This document shows positions 20,005 through 29,216 of a DNA stretch of 64,000 nt, piece after piece; within the stretch, counting starts at the first letter, position 1, and the number at the start of each line of letters is the position of its first letter. Source of the stretch: Rhabdophis nuchalis. Its lineage: Eukaryota > Chordata > Lepidosauria > Squamata > Natricidae. The stretch spans positions 44,768,605-44,832,604 of the forward strand of contig CM077643.1 in NCBI GenBank assembly GCA_039707465.1. Direction: 5' to 3'. The notes beneath the pieces are model-generated. The model had not been told where the DNA came from, searched no databases, and was given only the letters and a program-made list of their open reading frames with translations. The position numbers were made by a program, and so were the translations under genes.

Positions 20005-21265
20005 TTGCAAAAGACAGAATGGGAAGGGACCTTGGGGTCCAACTCTAGTCCAACCCCTTCCTCAAGCAGGAGGTCCTATACCATGTCTGACAAATGTTGT
20101 CCAGGTTCTTCTTAAAAACCTCCAGTGATGAAGCACCTACAACATCTGAAAGCAAGCTGTTCCACTGTTTGTTTTTTTCCCCTTTTTTTAAAATATTTTT
20201 TTAAATTTTTATTTATTCTTGTAAAAAACATAATTTTAAACATATCACGCCACATATCACAGCATGAAAGAAACATATAAGTAACCCAAATTAACATAAA
20301 AATCCTAATAGTAGGCATAATATTTAACCCCAGCATTTACGCTATATACAACCCATCTAAATAAACTACCTACTATTTCATCAGTTCTTATTCATCATTA
20401 ATTTTCCTATTAATATAGTTAACAAATATCCAAATTAAGCATGTATTATTGCTTCAGTCGTTACTATTCCATCATTTAAGGATCCAATTATACCACCTCT
20501 TCCATGAATTATAGAATTCTGAATCCTTTTCCCTTTAAGTAATTTCATTAATCTGTCAGATTCTGCGCACTCATTGATTTTGTTTATTACTGCCCCATCG
20601 GTTGGTATTTGTTCACTTTTCCACTCCTGGTCAAATGCCAATCTTGCCGCAATAATTATATGCAACGCCAGAAACCATATATCCATACTAATATCTGGGG
20701 GCTTAAGTCCTACAAGGAAGGTTTCCGTTTTCAGTTCCAATCGATATTGGGTAATTTCTGTTAGCCACTGTCTTCTCTCTTTCCAGTACTTGACCACCAT
20801 CAGGCAGGTCCACCACTGATGAAAATAGGTCCCGTCCATGTGGCTACATTTCCAACAATTAGGCACTGTCCCAGGGAACATTATGGCAAGTCTTGCCAGA
20901 GGTAGGTGCCACCGATAAAGCATTTTGTATATACCTATTCTCCCTATACGAAGCTGCCATTGTCAGTTTCATGTTTTTAAACCAGATTTCTTCCCAGCTT
21001 TGAAAATCAAGTGTACGTCCTATGTTCTGTCCCCAAGCAATCGTACAATCCTTATGGTATGGTGTCCAGTCTCTTCTTAAAAACTTCCAGTGATGAAGCA
21101 CCTACATACAATGTCTAAAAGCAAGCTGTTCCACTGTTTAATTGTTCTCACTGTCAGGACATTTCTTGTTTCTAGGTTAGATCTCTCTTTGGTAACTTTT
21201 CATCTGTTGCTTTTTGTTCTGCCTTCAGGTGCTTTGGAGAATAGATTGACTCCAAAATGTCAAAG
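20005..21265 (-). mobile_element. CR1 LINE 3' end split by an L1
   Basis: CR1 sequence at 20,005-20,170 and again at 21,062-21,265. The stretch about 20,095-20,170 is repeated with roughly 10% differences at 21,062-21,139 on the far side of the L1 fragment. Confidence 0.8.
20171..21061 (-). pseudogene. L1 ORF2 C-terminal fragment
   Basis: The - strand carries an L1 3' part: T-rich sequence on the + strand at 20,170-20,200 (decayed poly(A) tail), 3' UTR, then two overlapping frames (20,435-20,923 and part of 20,859-21,101). They encode WGQNIGRTLDFQSWEEIW and a zinc knuckle, CWKCSHMDGTYFHQWWTC (CX2CX8HX4C). A frameshift separates them near 20,920. No RT or endonuclease remains. Confidence 0.85.
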
Positions 21266-21289
21266 ACTTTTAAGAACGAAACACAATCT

Positions 21290-21470
21290 AATAACTGCTG
21301 AAAGGACTGTGTTGTAGCCAGGAGATGGCTGATGTCATTATCCCTCCCCCTCTGTTGAGAGAGGGCTGGTCAGTTTTGAGATAGATGGTCTCTTTGACCC
21401 CTCTTTCAAACCAATGGTCCCCCCTGTCCAAAATATGGACTTTGCTGTAACATAAAAATAAAATATGCTG
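21290..21470 (-). mobile_element. Penelope-like element GIY-YIG fragment
   Basis: The - strand encodes KVHILDRGDHWFERGVKETI and LKTDQPSLNRGGG, typical of the C-terminal GIY-YIG endonuclease region of Penelope-like retroelements. Short and broken. Confidence 0.75.
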
Positions 21471-21708
21471 TAACATTAAAAATGTTATGTTACTTGTGAA
21501 ACATTAAGCTTCCATTTCGAGATAACATATAGTAGAAATGTGGCCTTACACAAAATACTTTTCCTTTCTTTCATCAAACATTTCTTGTTTACAATAGTAA
21601 TTTTCTACCAGCATCTGCTGGTATATCTCAAAATATTGCCATCATTAGCAAACATTCTATAAAAGCATACCAAATCATTTACTTGCTCTAGTTTTCCACC
21701 ATTTGCGC

Positions 21709-21933
21709 CACTGGTGAAATTCAATTTTTTTTACTATTGGTTCTGTGGATGTGGCTCGTTGGGTGTGGTGTGGCTTGTTGGGCGTGGCAGGGGAAGGATA
21801 TTGCAAAATCTCCATTCCTCCCCCCCCCACTGTGGGGCCAGCCAGAGGTGGCATTTGCCAGTTCTCTGAACTACTCAAAATTTCTGCTACCGGTTCTCCA
21901 GAACCTGTGAGAACCTGCTGGATTTCACCCTTG
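21709..21933 (-). mobile_element. MITE (GAGAACTGG/TGGTGAAATTC family), 225 bp
   Basis: Ends CACTGGTGAAATTC and GGATTTCACCCTTG. The perfect 8-bp duplication ATTTGCGC lies at 21,701-21,708 and 21,934-21,941. The interior shares GCCAGAGGTGGCATTTGCC with the copy at 48,464. Confidence 0.88.
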
Positions 21934-22162
21934 ATTTGCGCTCATGTACTTCATTTTCCAGGCCAATCAGTAGCATCATTTTTGATGCATCCCGTTTTTA
22001 GACCTGCATAAAGCAATCTGACCAACATTCATAGCAAACCGTTGGGCCCTTAAAGGAAAAGTCTCAAGGAATGTGGGGCCATCCGTAGCTTGTCTTTATT
22101 TTTTCCTCCCTGACATTTCCCCACAAGAGCAGGCTCTGCTTCAACAGAATCTTGATTCATTG

Positions 22163-22163
<1 letters not shown>

Positions 22164-22237
<74 letters not shown>

Positions 22238-22650
22238 TTTAATTTATAACCCGCTCTCTCTCCCTGAAGGGACTCGAGGCGGGGCACAGGGAATTAAAAA
22301 TACAATTAAAACCATAAACGGAAAACAAAGTTAAAAACAAATTAAACTGGCCCTGCCCTAAAAACCCATATAAAACTAAAACTATCCCTAAAAACCCTTA
22401 AAACAATTTAAAACAATTTAAATTACCCTAGGCCGGCCAAGCAGAAGAAGTGTGTTTTTAGTTTCTGTCGGAAGGAACGAAGGTCCGTGGTTGTTCTGAT
22501 TTCGGGGGGGAAGGTCGTTCCAGAGGGTCGGGCCCATCACAGAGAAGGCCCTTCCCCTGGGTGTCGCCCGCTGGCATAGCCTAGTGGACGGCACCCGGAG
22601 AAGTCCCTCTCTGTGGGAGCGAATCGGCCGAAGGGATGTATGGGGCAGAA
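22164..22650 (-). mobile_element. L2 LINE 3' end with expanded (TAA)n tail
   Basis: (TAA)n at 22,164-22,238 adjoins AATTTATAACCCGC, the L2 3' terminus. The rest encodes the ALWNDLPP-type C-terminus on the - strand. 5' truncated at about 22,650. Confidence 0.9.
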
Positions 22651-22954
22651 TGTTGTGACAGGAATTGACCTACCAATTTGTTTGAACCATTGGTTCACTT
22701 AATGGCCTCTGGTATTCCCTTAACAACTGCCACAAAAAAGGCTGTGAAACCTGGTTCATCTCTAACCTAGTTTACAGCTGTCAGAAATTATGACCGTGAT
22801 GGGCAGGCTCCATTACAGTCATAAAGTGAGGACTACTTTTAATGTTGTGGAAATGGTTTGCTGCTGCCTTGGCTTTAGCTTCCCAGTCTAGCCAACAGTC
22901 CAACAATTCTTATAGATCTGTAGCTCAGGTACTGACTTGTATTCCTCAGAGCAG

Positions 22955-23172
22955 AGGTGGTATTCAGCAGGTTCTGACCAGTGCTGGAGAACTGGTAGCG
23001 GAAATTTTGTGTGGTTCGGAGAACAGGTAAATACCTCTGACTGGCCCTACCCCCATCTATTCTCTACCTCCTGAGTCCCAGTTGATCAGGAGGGAATGGG
23101 GATTTTGCAGTATCCTTCCCCTGCAACACCCACCAAGACATGGCCCACCCACCTAGCCCCGCCTACAGAACA
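22955..23172 (+). mobile_element. MITE fragment (CAGAGGTGG family)
   Basis: Starts CAGAGGTGGTATTCAGC, contains GGAGAACTGGTAGCGG and ends where the next L2 begins. Its second TIR is lost. Confidence 0.7.
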
Positions 23173-23468
23173 GGGGGAGAGCCTTCTCCGTGGGAGCACC
23201 TGTACTCTGGAACGAATTGCCCCCGGAATTAAGAACTATCCCTGACTTACGCACCTTCCGCCGTGCTCTCAAAACCTTTTTCTTCCAACAAGCCGGGCTG
23301 GCATAAATTCATATTTTTATTAATTTTAATCAGGATTAGTTTGGGTTTTTCCCCACATTTCGGCCAGGTTGAATATGTTTTTAAAAGCTTTTAAACTTTT
23401 GTATATTTGTTTTTATTCTAGCTGTACACCGCCCTGAGTCCTTCGGGAGTAGGGCAGTATAAAAAAGC

Positions 23469-23500
<32 letters not shown>

Positions 23501-23580
23501 CTAAACTAAACTAAACTAAACTAAACTAAACTAAACTAAACTAAACTAAACTAAACTAAACTAAACTAAACTAAACTAAT
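23173..23580 (+). mobile_element. L2 LINE 3' end with (CTAAA)n tail
   Basis: Diverged L2 C-terminal coding remnant (CTCTGGAACGAATTGCCCCC), 3' terminus TACACCGCCCTGAGTCC, then about 21 CTAAA pentamers at 23,473-23,578. Confidence 0.88.
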
Positions 23581-23709
23581 ACATTTTTTTGAATCCCACC
23601 CCTACCTTAGAGATCCATGAAAATTGTGTTGAAACTGTTTCTTCCTGAGGCCCAAATGGCAAATGTCATTCCTAAGGTCTGGCTGAAGTGATAGCATTGT
23701 ATTATTATG

Positions 23710-24557
23710 TTTTTTTTTGTTTTTTTGTTTTTTTTAAAACAATTTTTATTTTTATTTTTGAACAAACACAAACAAATATAACAAAAAGCAAAAAACATAA
23801 ACTCCATCTTCTATTACAAATTGTAGAAAATGTGTCAGTTGGTTACAAACTGTGCATCTCTTCCATAGTCATATTCATATCAAATCACATATTTTAGTTC
23901 AAATATATTTATATATATTACAATTATTATACCTCAACCTTCATTTGACTATCTTGTTTCCAGCCATTGATAAAATGTATTCCAAATTTCATAGAATTGT
24001 TCACTGTCTTGCTCTCTAATTTCAAATGTTAATTTACTCATCTCTGCACATTCCATAATTTTATAAATAATTTCTTGCTGTGATGGTAATTTGTCATTTC
24101 TCCAATTTTTTGCAAAGACGATTCTGGCGGCTGTCAAAATATTCACAATTAGGTATTTCAAATTTTTGTCCAGTGTTTCTAAAGTAAGTCCTAGCAGGAA
24201 GAGTTCGGGTTTGAAATCTATATGTTTTCCTGTTATTTTGTCCAACCATGTGTGGATCATACTCCAGTAATTTTTGGCCTCCGAGCAAGTCCACCACATA
24301 TGGTAGTAAGTACCAGGCGTCTGATGACATTTCCAACATTTTTGAGATTTGTTCTTACTCATTTTTGAGATTCTTGAGGGTGATAAGTGCCACCTGTAGA
24401 ACATCTTGTATAAGTTCTCTTTGTAGGCTGTTGACATCGTCATTTTGTAATTTTGTGTCCACAATGTTTGCCACTTATCTAAGTCGATCCCATGCCCGAA
24501 GTTTTTCCCCCATATTATCATTGTTTCTTTCACTTGCTCTTCCTGGAGTTTAAACTC
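23710..24557 (-). pseudogene. L1 3' part: ORF2 C-terminus and 3' UTR
   Basis: The left (3') part of a single L1 on the - strand. A degenerate poly(A) tail, seen as T runs at 23,710-23,740, abuts the duplication TTGTATTATTATG (23,697-23,709). The - strand frame from 24,557 down to 23,949 encodes KETMIIWGKNFGHGIDLDKW and a CX2CX8HX4C knuckle (CWKCHQTPGTYYHMWWTC). It ends at a natural-looking stop after FYQWLETR. The codon order LLEF|KLQEEQ continues exactly from the fragment starting at 29,217, so the two are one element split by the L2. Confidence 0.92.
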
Positions 24558-24570
24558 CAGGAAGAGCAAG
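24533..24570. repeat. 38-bp perfect palindrome at L1/L2 junction
   Basis: CTTGCTCTTCCTGGAGTTT (24,533-24,551) is followed with no spacer by its exact reverse complement to 24,570. The left arm and the first six bases of the right arm are L1. The remaining 13 bases are an inverted copy of L1 placed at the 5' end of the L2. Confidence 0.95.
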
Positions 24571-25731
24571 CAATGAGCATGCAGCAATGAGCATGCAGCA
24601 ATGCTTCGCGCATGCAGCAATGAGCATGCGCGAAGGAATGGCGGCGGAGGTTTGAGGCGATGCTGACCGGAGGCCCATTTGGCTTCGGAGGACGCGGCCG
24701 GCCCCTTTGGGGTGATCGGCAAGGGCCGGCCCAGCAAGTTGAAGACCCAGCCGTCACACTGAGGCCTTTCCAACGCCGGTGAGTGTGACGGCTGAGACGG
24801 GAGGCGCGGGGGGAGCCCGGAGGAAAACGCCGGAAAAAAAAAAAAAAAAAACGCCGGCAGGCCGGAAAGTCGGAGGCCCTAGCAGAGGCCAGGCAAAGGC
24901 TGGAGGCTCTGGTGGACTGATAGAGCGGTGGCAGAGGGAGCGCCGGAAGGCCGGAGGCCCTGGCAGAAGCCGGTGGAGGCCGGAGGCCTCAGATGGAATG
25001 GAGCGGCGGCGGAGAGCGCCGGAAGATCCTGAGGCCCTGGCGGAGGCTGGTGGAGGCCGGAGGCCCTGGCGGAGCGGCGGCGGAGAGCGCCAAAAGGCCG
25101 GAGGCCCCAGCGGAGGTTGGCGGAGGCTGGTGGCCCCCGGCGGAGGGGCTGAGCGGCAGCGGAGCGCTGGAGGGAGCGGCAGCGGAGCGCTGGAGGGAGC
25201 GCCGGAACGCCGGGTGGTAGGAAAGGCGGAGCGGCGGCGGAGCAGTGGCGGAGCTGCGCGGACCATCTCAAACCCGGCGGAGGCCCCCGTGGAGCAGCGA
25301 GGCCGGGTGAAGGCCTCCACAGGGGATGGCTGGTGAGGTTGGCGGCCGCAGAGGGACGGGAGGTGCGGCGGACCGATGGAGCGCCGGAGGCCCCAGCAGA
25401 GGCCTATTGGAGTGGTGGAGGCCCTGGCTGAGGCCCTGGTGTGGGGTGGCGAGCCTGCGACGCGGTGAGGCCCTGTGGAGGCCTGATAGAACAGTGGAGG
25501 GAATTTTCCTCCCCCCCCCCCAGGACTCCCCGATAAAACATCTACGGGGAGGGGGGGCGAGAGCGAAGCAAGGCCAGCCCAAAGGAAAAACAGCTCCAGC
25601 CACCCCGTGGAAAGCCTCTACCCGAGGAAGAACTGACTGACTCTTATGATCTATTTTCCCTGTTGATTTGACTTGCACTTGCACTTTATCTATGCGTTTC
25701 CTCCCTTTAAAGCCAGCAATGGAGCCACGGG
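24571..25731 (+). promoter_or_regulatory. L2 GC-rich 5' region, putative internal promoter
   Basis: The first 85 bp carry short repeats (CAATGAGCATGCAG twice, then variants with CGCGCATGC). From about 24,900 come GCGGCGGAGAGCGCC-type monomers. An Arg/Gly-rich frame at 24,779-25,336 (185 codons) crosses this tract. It may be a compositional artefact and I do not call it a protein. Promoter role is inferred from position and CpG density. Confidence 0.5.
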
Positions 25732-28700
25732 ATGGTTTTTTATTCAAGGTCCGACCTCCTCGATCTACGAGAGTCCCCCCTCTCGCAGGTTTGGCCCCTT
25801 AGTTTATCTCGGGCCCACCTCAAGGATGGGTTAATTAATCCAGAGAGGTGGAAAAAACGCAAGCTCAGGGGGTTTTTAAATAAATTTTTAATTAGGCTTT
25901 TAAGGGGTTCTGGGGTGGGGGAGGGGTTTAAAAAAAGATATAGACAGATGGAGATTGAAACAGTGATCAATAGTAAGGGCCAGGATAGCAGTCGACGGCG
26001 GGAAGCGGAAGGCGAAAGGAAGGGGGATACTCGAGTCGTTCCACAGGAGGGCATACCAATTCAGAGGGTCGTGGGGAGGGGCAGGACCGAGGGGAGACAA
26101 TTTTCATCCTCCCGGTTGGTGGCACGTAGCCGTTGGTTGCAAGCGGTCGGGTGCCACAACCCCCGCAGGCTAGGTGGCCAGGGAATACAGAGCCAGGGTC
26201 TGCGGCTGATGTTTTGCAACGCCAGGTCCGTTGTCAACAAAGCCCCCCTCATTAGTGACCTTGTGTCAGAGGGGGAGCCGGACCTGGTAGGGATTGCGGA
26301 GACCTGGTTGGGCCACGAGGGAGGTCATCCCCTCGTTGAAATGTGCCCACCAGGCTACCGCGCATTTCATCAGCCGCGGGCCCTAGGCAGGGGTGGTGGG
26401 GTAGCGGTCATTATTAAGGAAGGCCTGGAGCCGAGAGAGACCATTGTGCCTCAGACCTCCGGCTGTGAGTCCCTATGCATGAAGTGGGGCCTTGGGAGGC
26501 AGTTGGGCTTGCTGGTTGTATACCTGGCTCCCCGCTATGTAGCAGCAGCCCTGCCCGAGCTCCTGGAGGTGATCGCTACGGTGGCAGTGGAGACCCCCAG
26601 ACTCATAGTCATGGGGGACTTTAATCTGCCATCGTTGGGCGAATCATCCGTGGTAGCTCGGGAGTTCATGGCTTCCATGACGGCCATGGACCTGACCCAA
26701 GTAATTCAAGGCCCCACCCATGAGGGTGGACATACGCCGGACCTCATCTTCGTCTCGGGCCAATGGAAGAGTGATCTGGGTATAGGGGACATAGTCTTCA
26801 CACCCTTGTCATGGTCAGACCACTCACTTCTCCGACTCGACTTTCCGACTGCTGCTCCCCTCCGCGGGGAGGCGGAACCAGAGTTACCAATCTGGTACCG
26901 CCCCAGGCGCTTGATGGACCCGGATGGGTTCCAGACAGCGCTTGGGCCATTTCCTGTATCCCTGACCCGCGCCCCGATGGAGGACCTCACGGCCGCATGG
27001 AATAGTGCGGCCGTGGGAGCCTTAGATCGGGTCGCGCCCTTGCGGCCTCTCTCGCGGCGGCGAACCACCCTGGCTCCTTGGTTTACTGAGGGGCTGCGGG
27101 TGATGAAACGCCGCAAGAGATGCCTAGAGAGAAGATGGAGGGCTAGCCGCTCTGAATCTGACCGGACACAGGTAAGAGCCCATTTACGGACTTACATTGT
27201 GGCGCTGAGGGTGGCCAAACGTCATCATTGTGCCACCCTCATAGCATCCGCAGAAAACCGCCCTGCCGCCCTGTTTAGGGTGACCCGTTCCCTCCTTCAA
27301 CAGAGGGAGCGGGAAGCCCCGCTACAGGGTAGAGCAGAGGAATTTGTGATTTTTCTGCAGGAGAAAACCGCCCAGATACAGAGTGAGCTAGCCCCCATTC
27401 ATGGCCCAGTGGGATGCCACGAGAGAGATCTTGTTTGGGAGGAGTTTGACCCCGTTACTTCCGAGGATATGGACAGGCTACGTGGGCGACTGCGAGCCAC
27501 CACATGTTCATTGGACCCGTGCCCCTCCTGGCTTGTACTGGCATCCTGGGAGGTGACACGAGGCTGGCTCCAAGAGGTTATCAACGCATCCTTGAGTGAG
27601 GGTTCCTTGCCTGCCTCCCTAAAAGAGGCTATGGTGAGGCCCCTCCTCAAGAAGCCCTCTTTGGACCCAGCTCTTTTGAACAACTATCGTCCAGTCTCCA
27701 ACCTTCCCTTCTTGGCGAAGGTTGTCGAGAGTGTGGTGGCACAACAGTTTCCCCGTCACCTGGAGGAAGTTGACTATCTAGATCCGCGCCAGTCCGGCTT
27801 TCGGCCCGGGCATAGCACCGAGACGGCATTGGTCGCGTTGGTAGATGATCTCTGGAGGGCCAGAGATGGGGGATGTTCCTCCATCCTGGTCCTATTAGAC
27901 CTCTCGGCGGCTTTCGATACCATCGACCATGGTATCCTATTGCATCGGCTGGGGGGGTTGGGGGTGGGAGGCACCGTTTTACGGTGGTTCTCCTCCTACC
28001 TCTCTGGCCGATCGCAATTTGTGCGGGCAGGAGAGCAGAGGTCGACCCCGAGACCCCTCACATGCGGGGTGCCTCAGGGGTCGGTCCTCTCGCCTCTCCT
28101 GTTTAATGCATACATGAAGCCGCTGGGTGAGATCATCCGTGGTTTTGGGGTAGAATACCACCTGTACGCTGATGACACCCAGCTGTACATATCTACCCCA
28201 AACCACCCCAACGATGCCGTAGCGGTGATGTGCCAGTGCCTGGAAGCCGTGCGGATCTGGATGGGAAGTAACGGACTTAGGCTCAACCCGACCAAGACCG
28301 AGTGGCTGTGGTTTCCGGCTGCCCGATTCAACCAGCTTTCTCCAACGCTGGCCATAGGGGGCGAACATCTTGCCCCTGTGGATGGGGCGCGCAATTTGGG
28401 TGTCCTCCTGGATACCCGGCTGTCTATGGAAGAGCAAGTGACAGCCGTGGCCAGGAGGGCGTTTTACCAGGTTCGCCTGGTTCGCCAATTGCGCCCCCTA
28501 TTGGATCGGGACGCCCTTCGCACAGTCACTCATGCCCTCGTGACATCCCAACTGGACTATTGTAACTCTCTCTACATGGGGCTCCCCTTGAGGTGCACCC
28601 GGAGGCTTCAGTTAGTTCAGAATGCAGCCGCGCGAGCAATTATGGGCACCTCTAGGTTTGCCCACGTAACACCGCTCTTGCGCGAGCTGCACTGGCTACC

Positions 28701-29013
28701 TGTCGTCTTCCGGGTGCGCTTCAAGGTGTTAATTATCATCTTCAAAGCGCTCCATGGCTCGGGACCTAGCTATCTGCGAGATCGGATCCTGCCCCACACA
28801 TCCTCACGACCGATTCGCTCCCACAGAGAGGGGCTTCTCCGGGTGCCGTCCACTAGACTTTGTCAGCGGGCGACGCCCAGGGGAAGGGCGCTCTCTGTGG
28901 CGGGCCCGGCCCTCTGGAACGACCTTCCCCCTGATATTAGGACGACCACTGACCTCCGCTCCTTCCGTGTAAAATTGAAGACCTATCTCTTTCGACTGGC
29001 CGGCCTTGAATAG
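25732..29013 (+). CDS. L2 retrotransposon endonuclease-reverse transcriptase, intact
   Basis: A 1,093-codon open frame without interruption. Residues 1-155 are a basic N-terminal extension. The AP-like endonuclease begins near 157 (LRLMFCNARSVVNK) and shows IAETWL (about 187), MGDFNLPS (about 289) and SDHSLLRLDF (about 364). The reverse transcriptase follows with FRPGHSTETALVALVDDL, DLSAAFDTIDH, CGVPQGSVLSPLLF and the catalytic YADD at 812-815. The C-terminal region has LHWLPVVFRVRFKVL and ALWNDLPPDI. All expected catalytic residues are visible. The enzyme would nick DNA and reverse-transcribe L2 RNA at the nick. The ATG at 25,732 is the first in this frame; the true start is uncertain. Intactness suggests recent activity. 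Other L2 copies in this window are 5'-truncated. Confidence 0.93.
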   Translation: MVFYSRSDLLDLRESPLSQVWPLSLSRAHLKDGLINPERWKKRKLRGFLNKFLIRLLRGSGVGEGFKKRYRQMEIETVINSKGQDSSRRREAEGERKGDTRVVPQEGIPIQRVVGRGRTEGRQFSSSRLVARSRWLQAVGCHNPRRLGGQGIQSQGLRLMFCNARSVVNKAPLISDLVSEGEPDLVGIAETWLGHEGGHPLVEMCPPGYRAFHQPRALGRGGGVAVIIKEGLEPRETIVPQTSGCESLCMKWGLGRQLGLLVVYLAPRYVAAALPELLEVIATVAVETPRLIVMGDFNLPSLGESSVVAREFMASMTAMDLTQVIQGPTHEGGHTPDLIFVSGQWKSDLGIGDIVFTPLSWSDHSLLRLDFPTAAPLRGEAEPELPIWYRPRRLMDPDGFQTALGPFPVSLTRAPMEDLTAAWNSAAVGALDRVAPLRPLSRRRTTLAPWFTEGLRVMKRRKRCLERRWRASRSESDRTQVRAHLRTYIVALRVAKRHHCATLIASAENRPAALFRVTRSLLQQREREAPLQGRAEEFVIFLQEKTAQIQSELAPIHGPVGCHERDLVWEEFDPVTSEDMDRLRGRLRATTCSLDPCPSWLVLASWEVTRGWLQEVINASLSEGSLPASLKEAMVRPLLKKPSLDPALLNNYRPVSNLPFLAKVVESVVAQQFPRHLEEVDYLDPRQSGFRPGHSTETALVALVDDLWRARDGGCSSILVLLDLSAAFDTIDHGILLHRLGGLGVGGTVLRWFSSYLSGRSQFVRAGEQRSTPRPLTCGVPQGSVLSPLLFNAYMKPLGEIIRGFGVEYHLYADDTQLYISTPNHPNDAVAVMCQCLEAVRIWMGSNGLRLNPTKTEWLWFPAARFNQLSPTLAIGGEHLAPVDGARNLGVLLDTRLSMEEQVTAVARRAFYQVRLVRQLRPLLDRDALRTVTHALVTSQLDYCNSLYMGLPLRCTRRLQLVQNAAARAIMGTSRFAHVTPLLRELHWLPVVFRVRFKVLIIIFKALHGSGPSYLRDRILPHTSSRPIRSHREGLLRVPSTRLCQRATPRGRALSVAGPALWNDLPPDIRTTTDLRSFRVKLKTYLFRLAGLE

Positions 29014-29216
29014 TTCTCTCTGTCTATTGACTCCAAATTTTAGTGGGTTCTTAATCTTATATTTTTAGCACGGGTAAATATTATTTAATTCTATTTTAAT
29101 GTATGTATGTTGTATTTATTGTATATTGTTTTTAGCTTTGCCTGTGCACCGCCCCGGGTCCCTGTGGGGAGAGGGTGCGGTTAATAAATTTCAATTTCAA
29201 TTTCAATTTCAATTTC

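Larger units (their letters stand above)
24558..29216 (+). mobile_element. Nearly full-length L2 LINE
   Basis: A 4.66-kb L2 with a GC-rich 5' region (24,571-25,731), an intact ORF (25,732-29,013) and a 3' UTR ending CCGCCCCGGGTCCC, then a (AATTTC)n tail at 29,187-29,216. AAACTC is present on both sides (24,552-24,557 and 29,217-29,222), consistent with a short target-site duplication in the host L1. The 5' region holds GC-rich monomers of about 75 bp, each starting GAGCGG(T/C)GGC (24,923, 25,001, 25,072). It may act as an internal promoter. Confidence 0.92.

Noticed and set aside
24754..25336. Pro/Ala/Ser-rich - strand frames and Arg/Gly-rich + strand frames over the L2 5' region
   Set aside because: GC-rich monomers leave all frames open. 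No domain seen, and on the - strand it would oppose the L2 transcript.
25732..29013. Considering the 1,093-codon ORF as a host gene
   Set aside because: Endonuclease plus reverse transcriptase motifs, a nested position inside an L1, and many truncated relatives in the window identify it as an L2 LINE.
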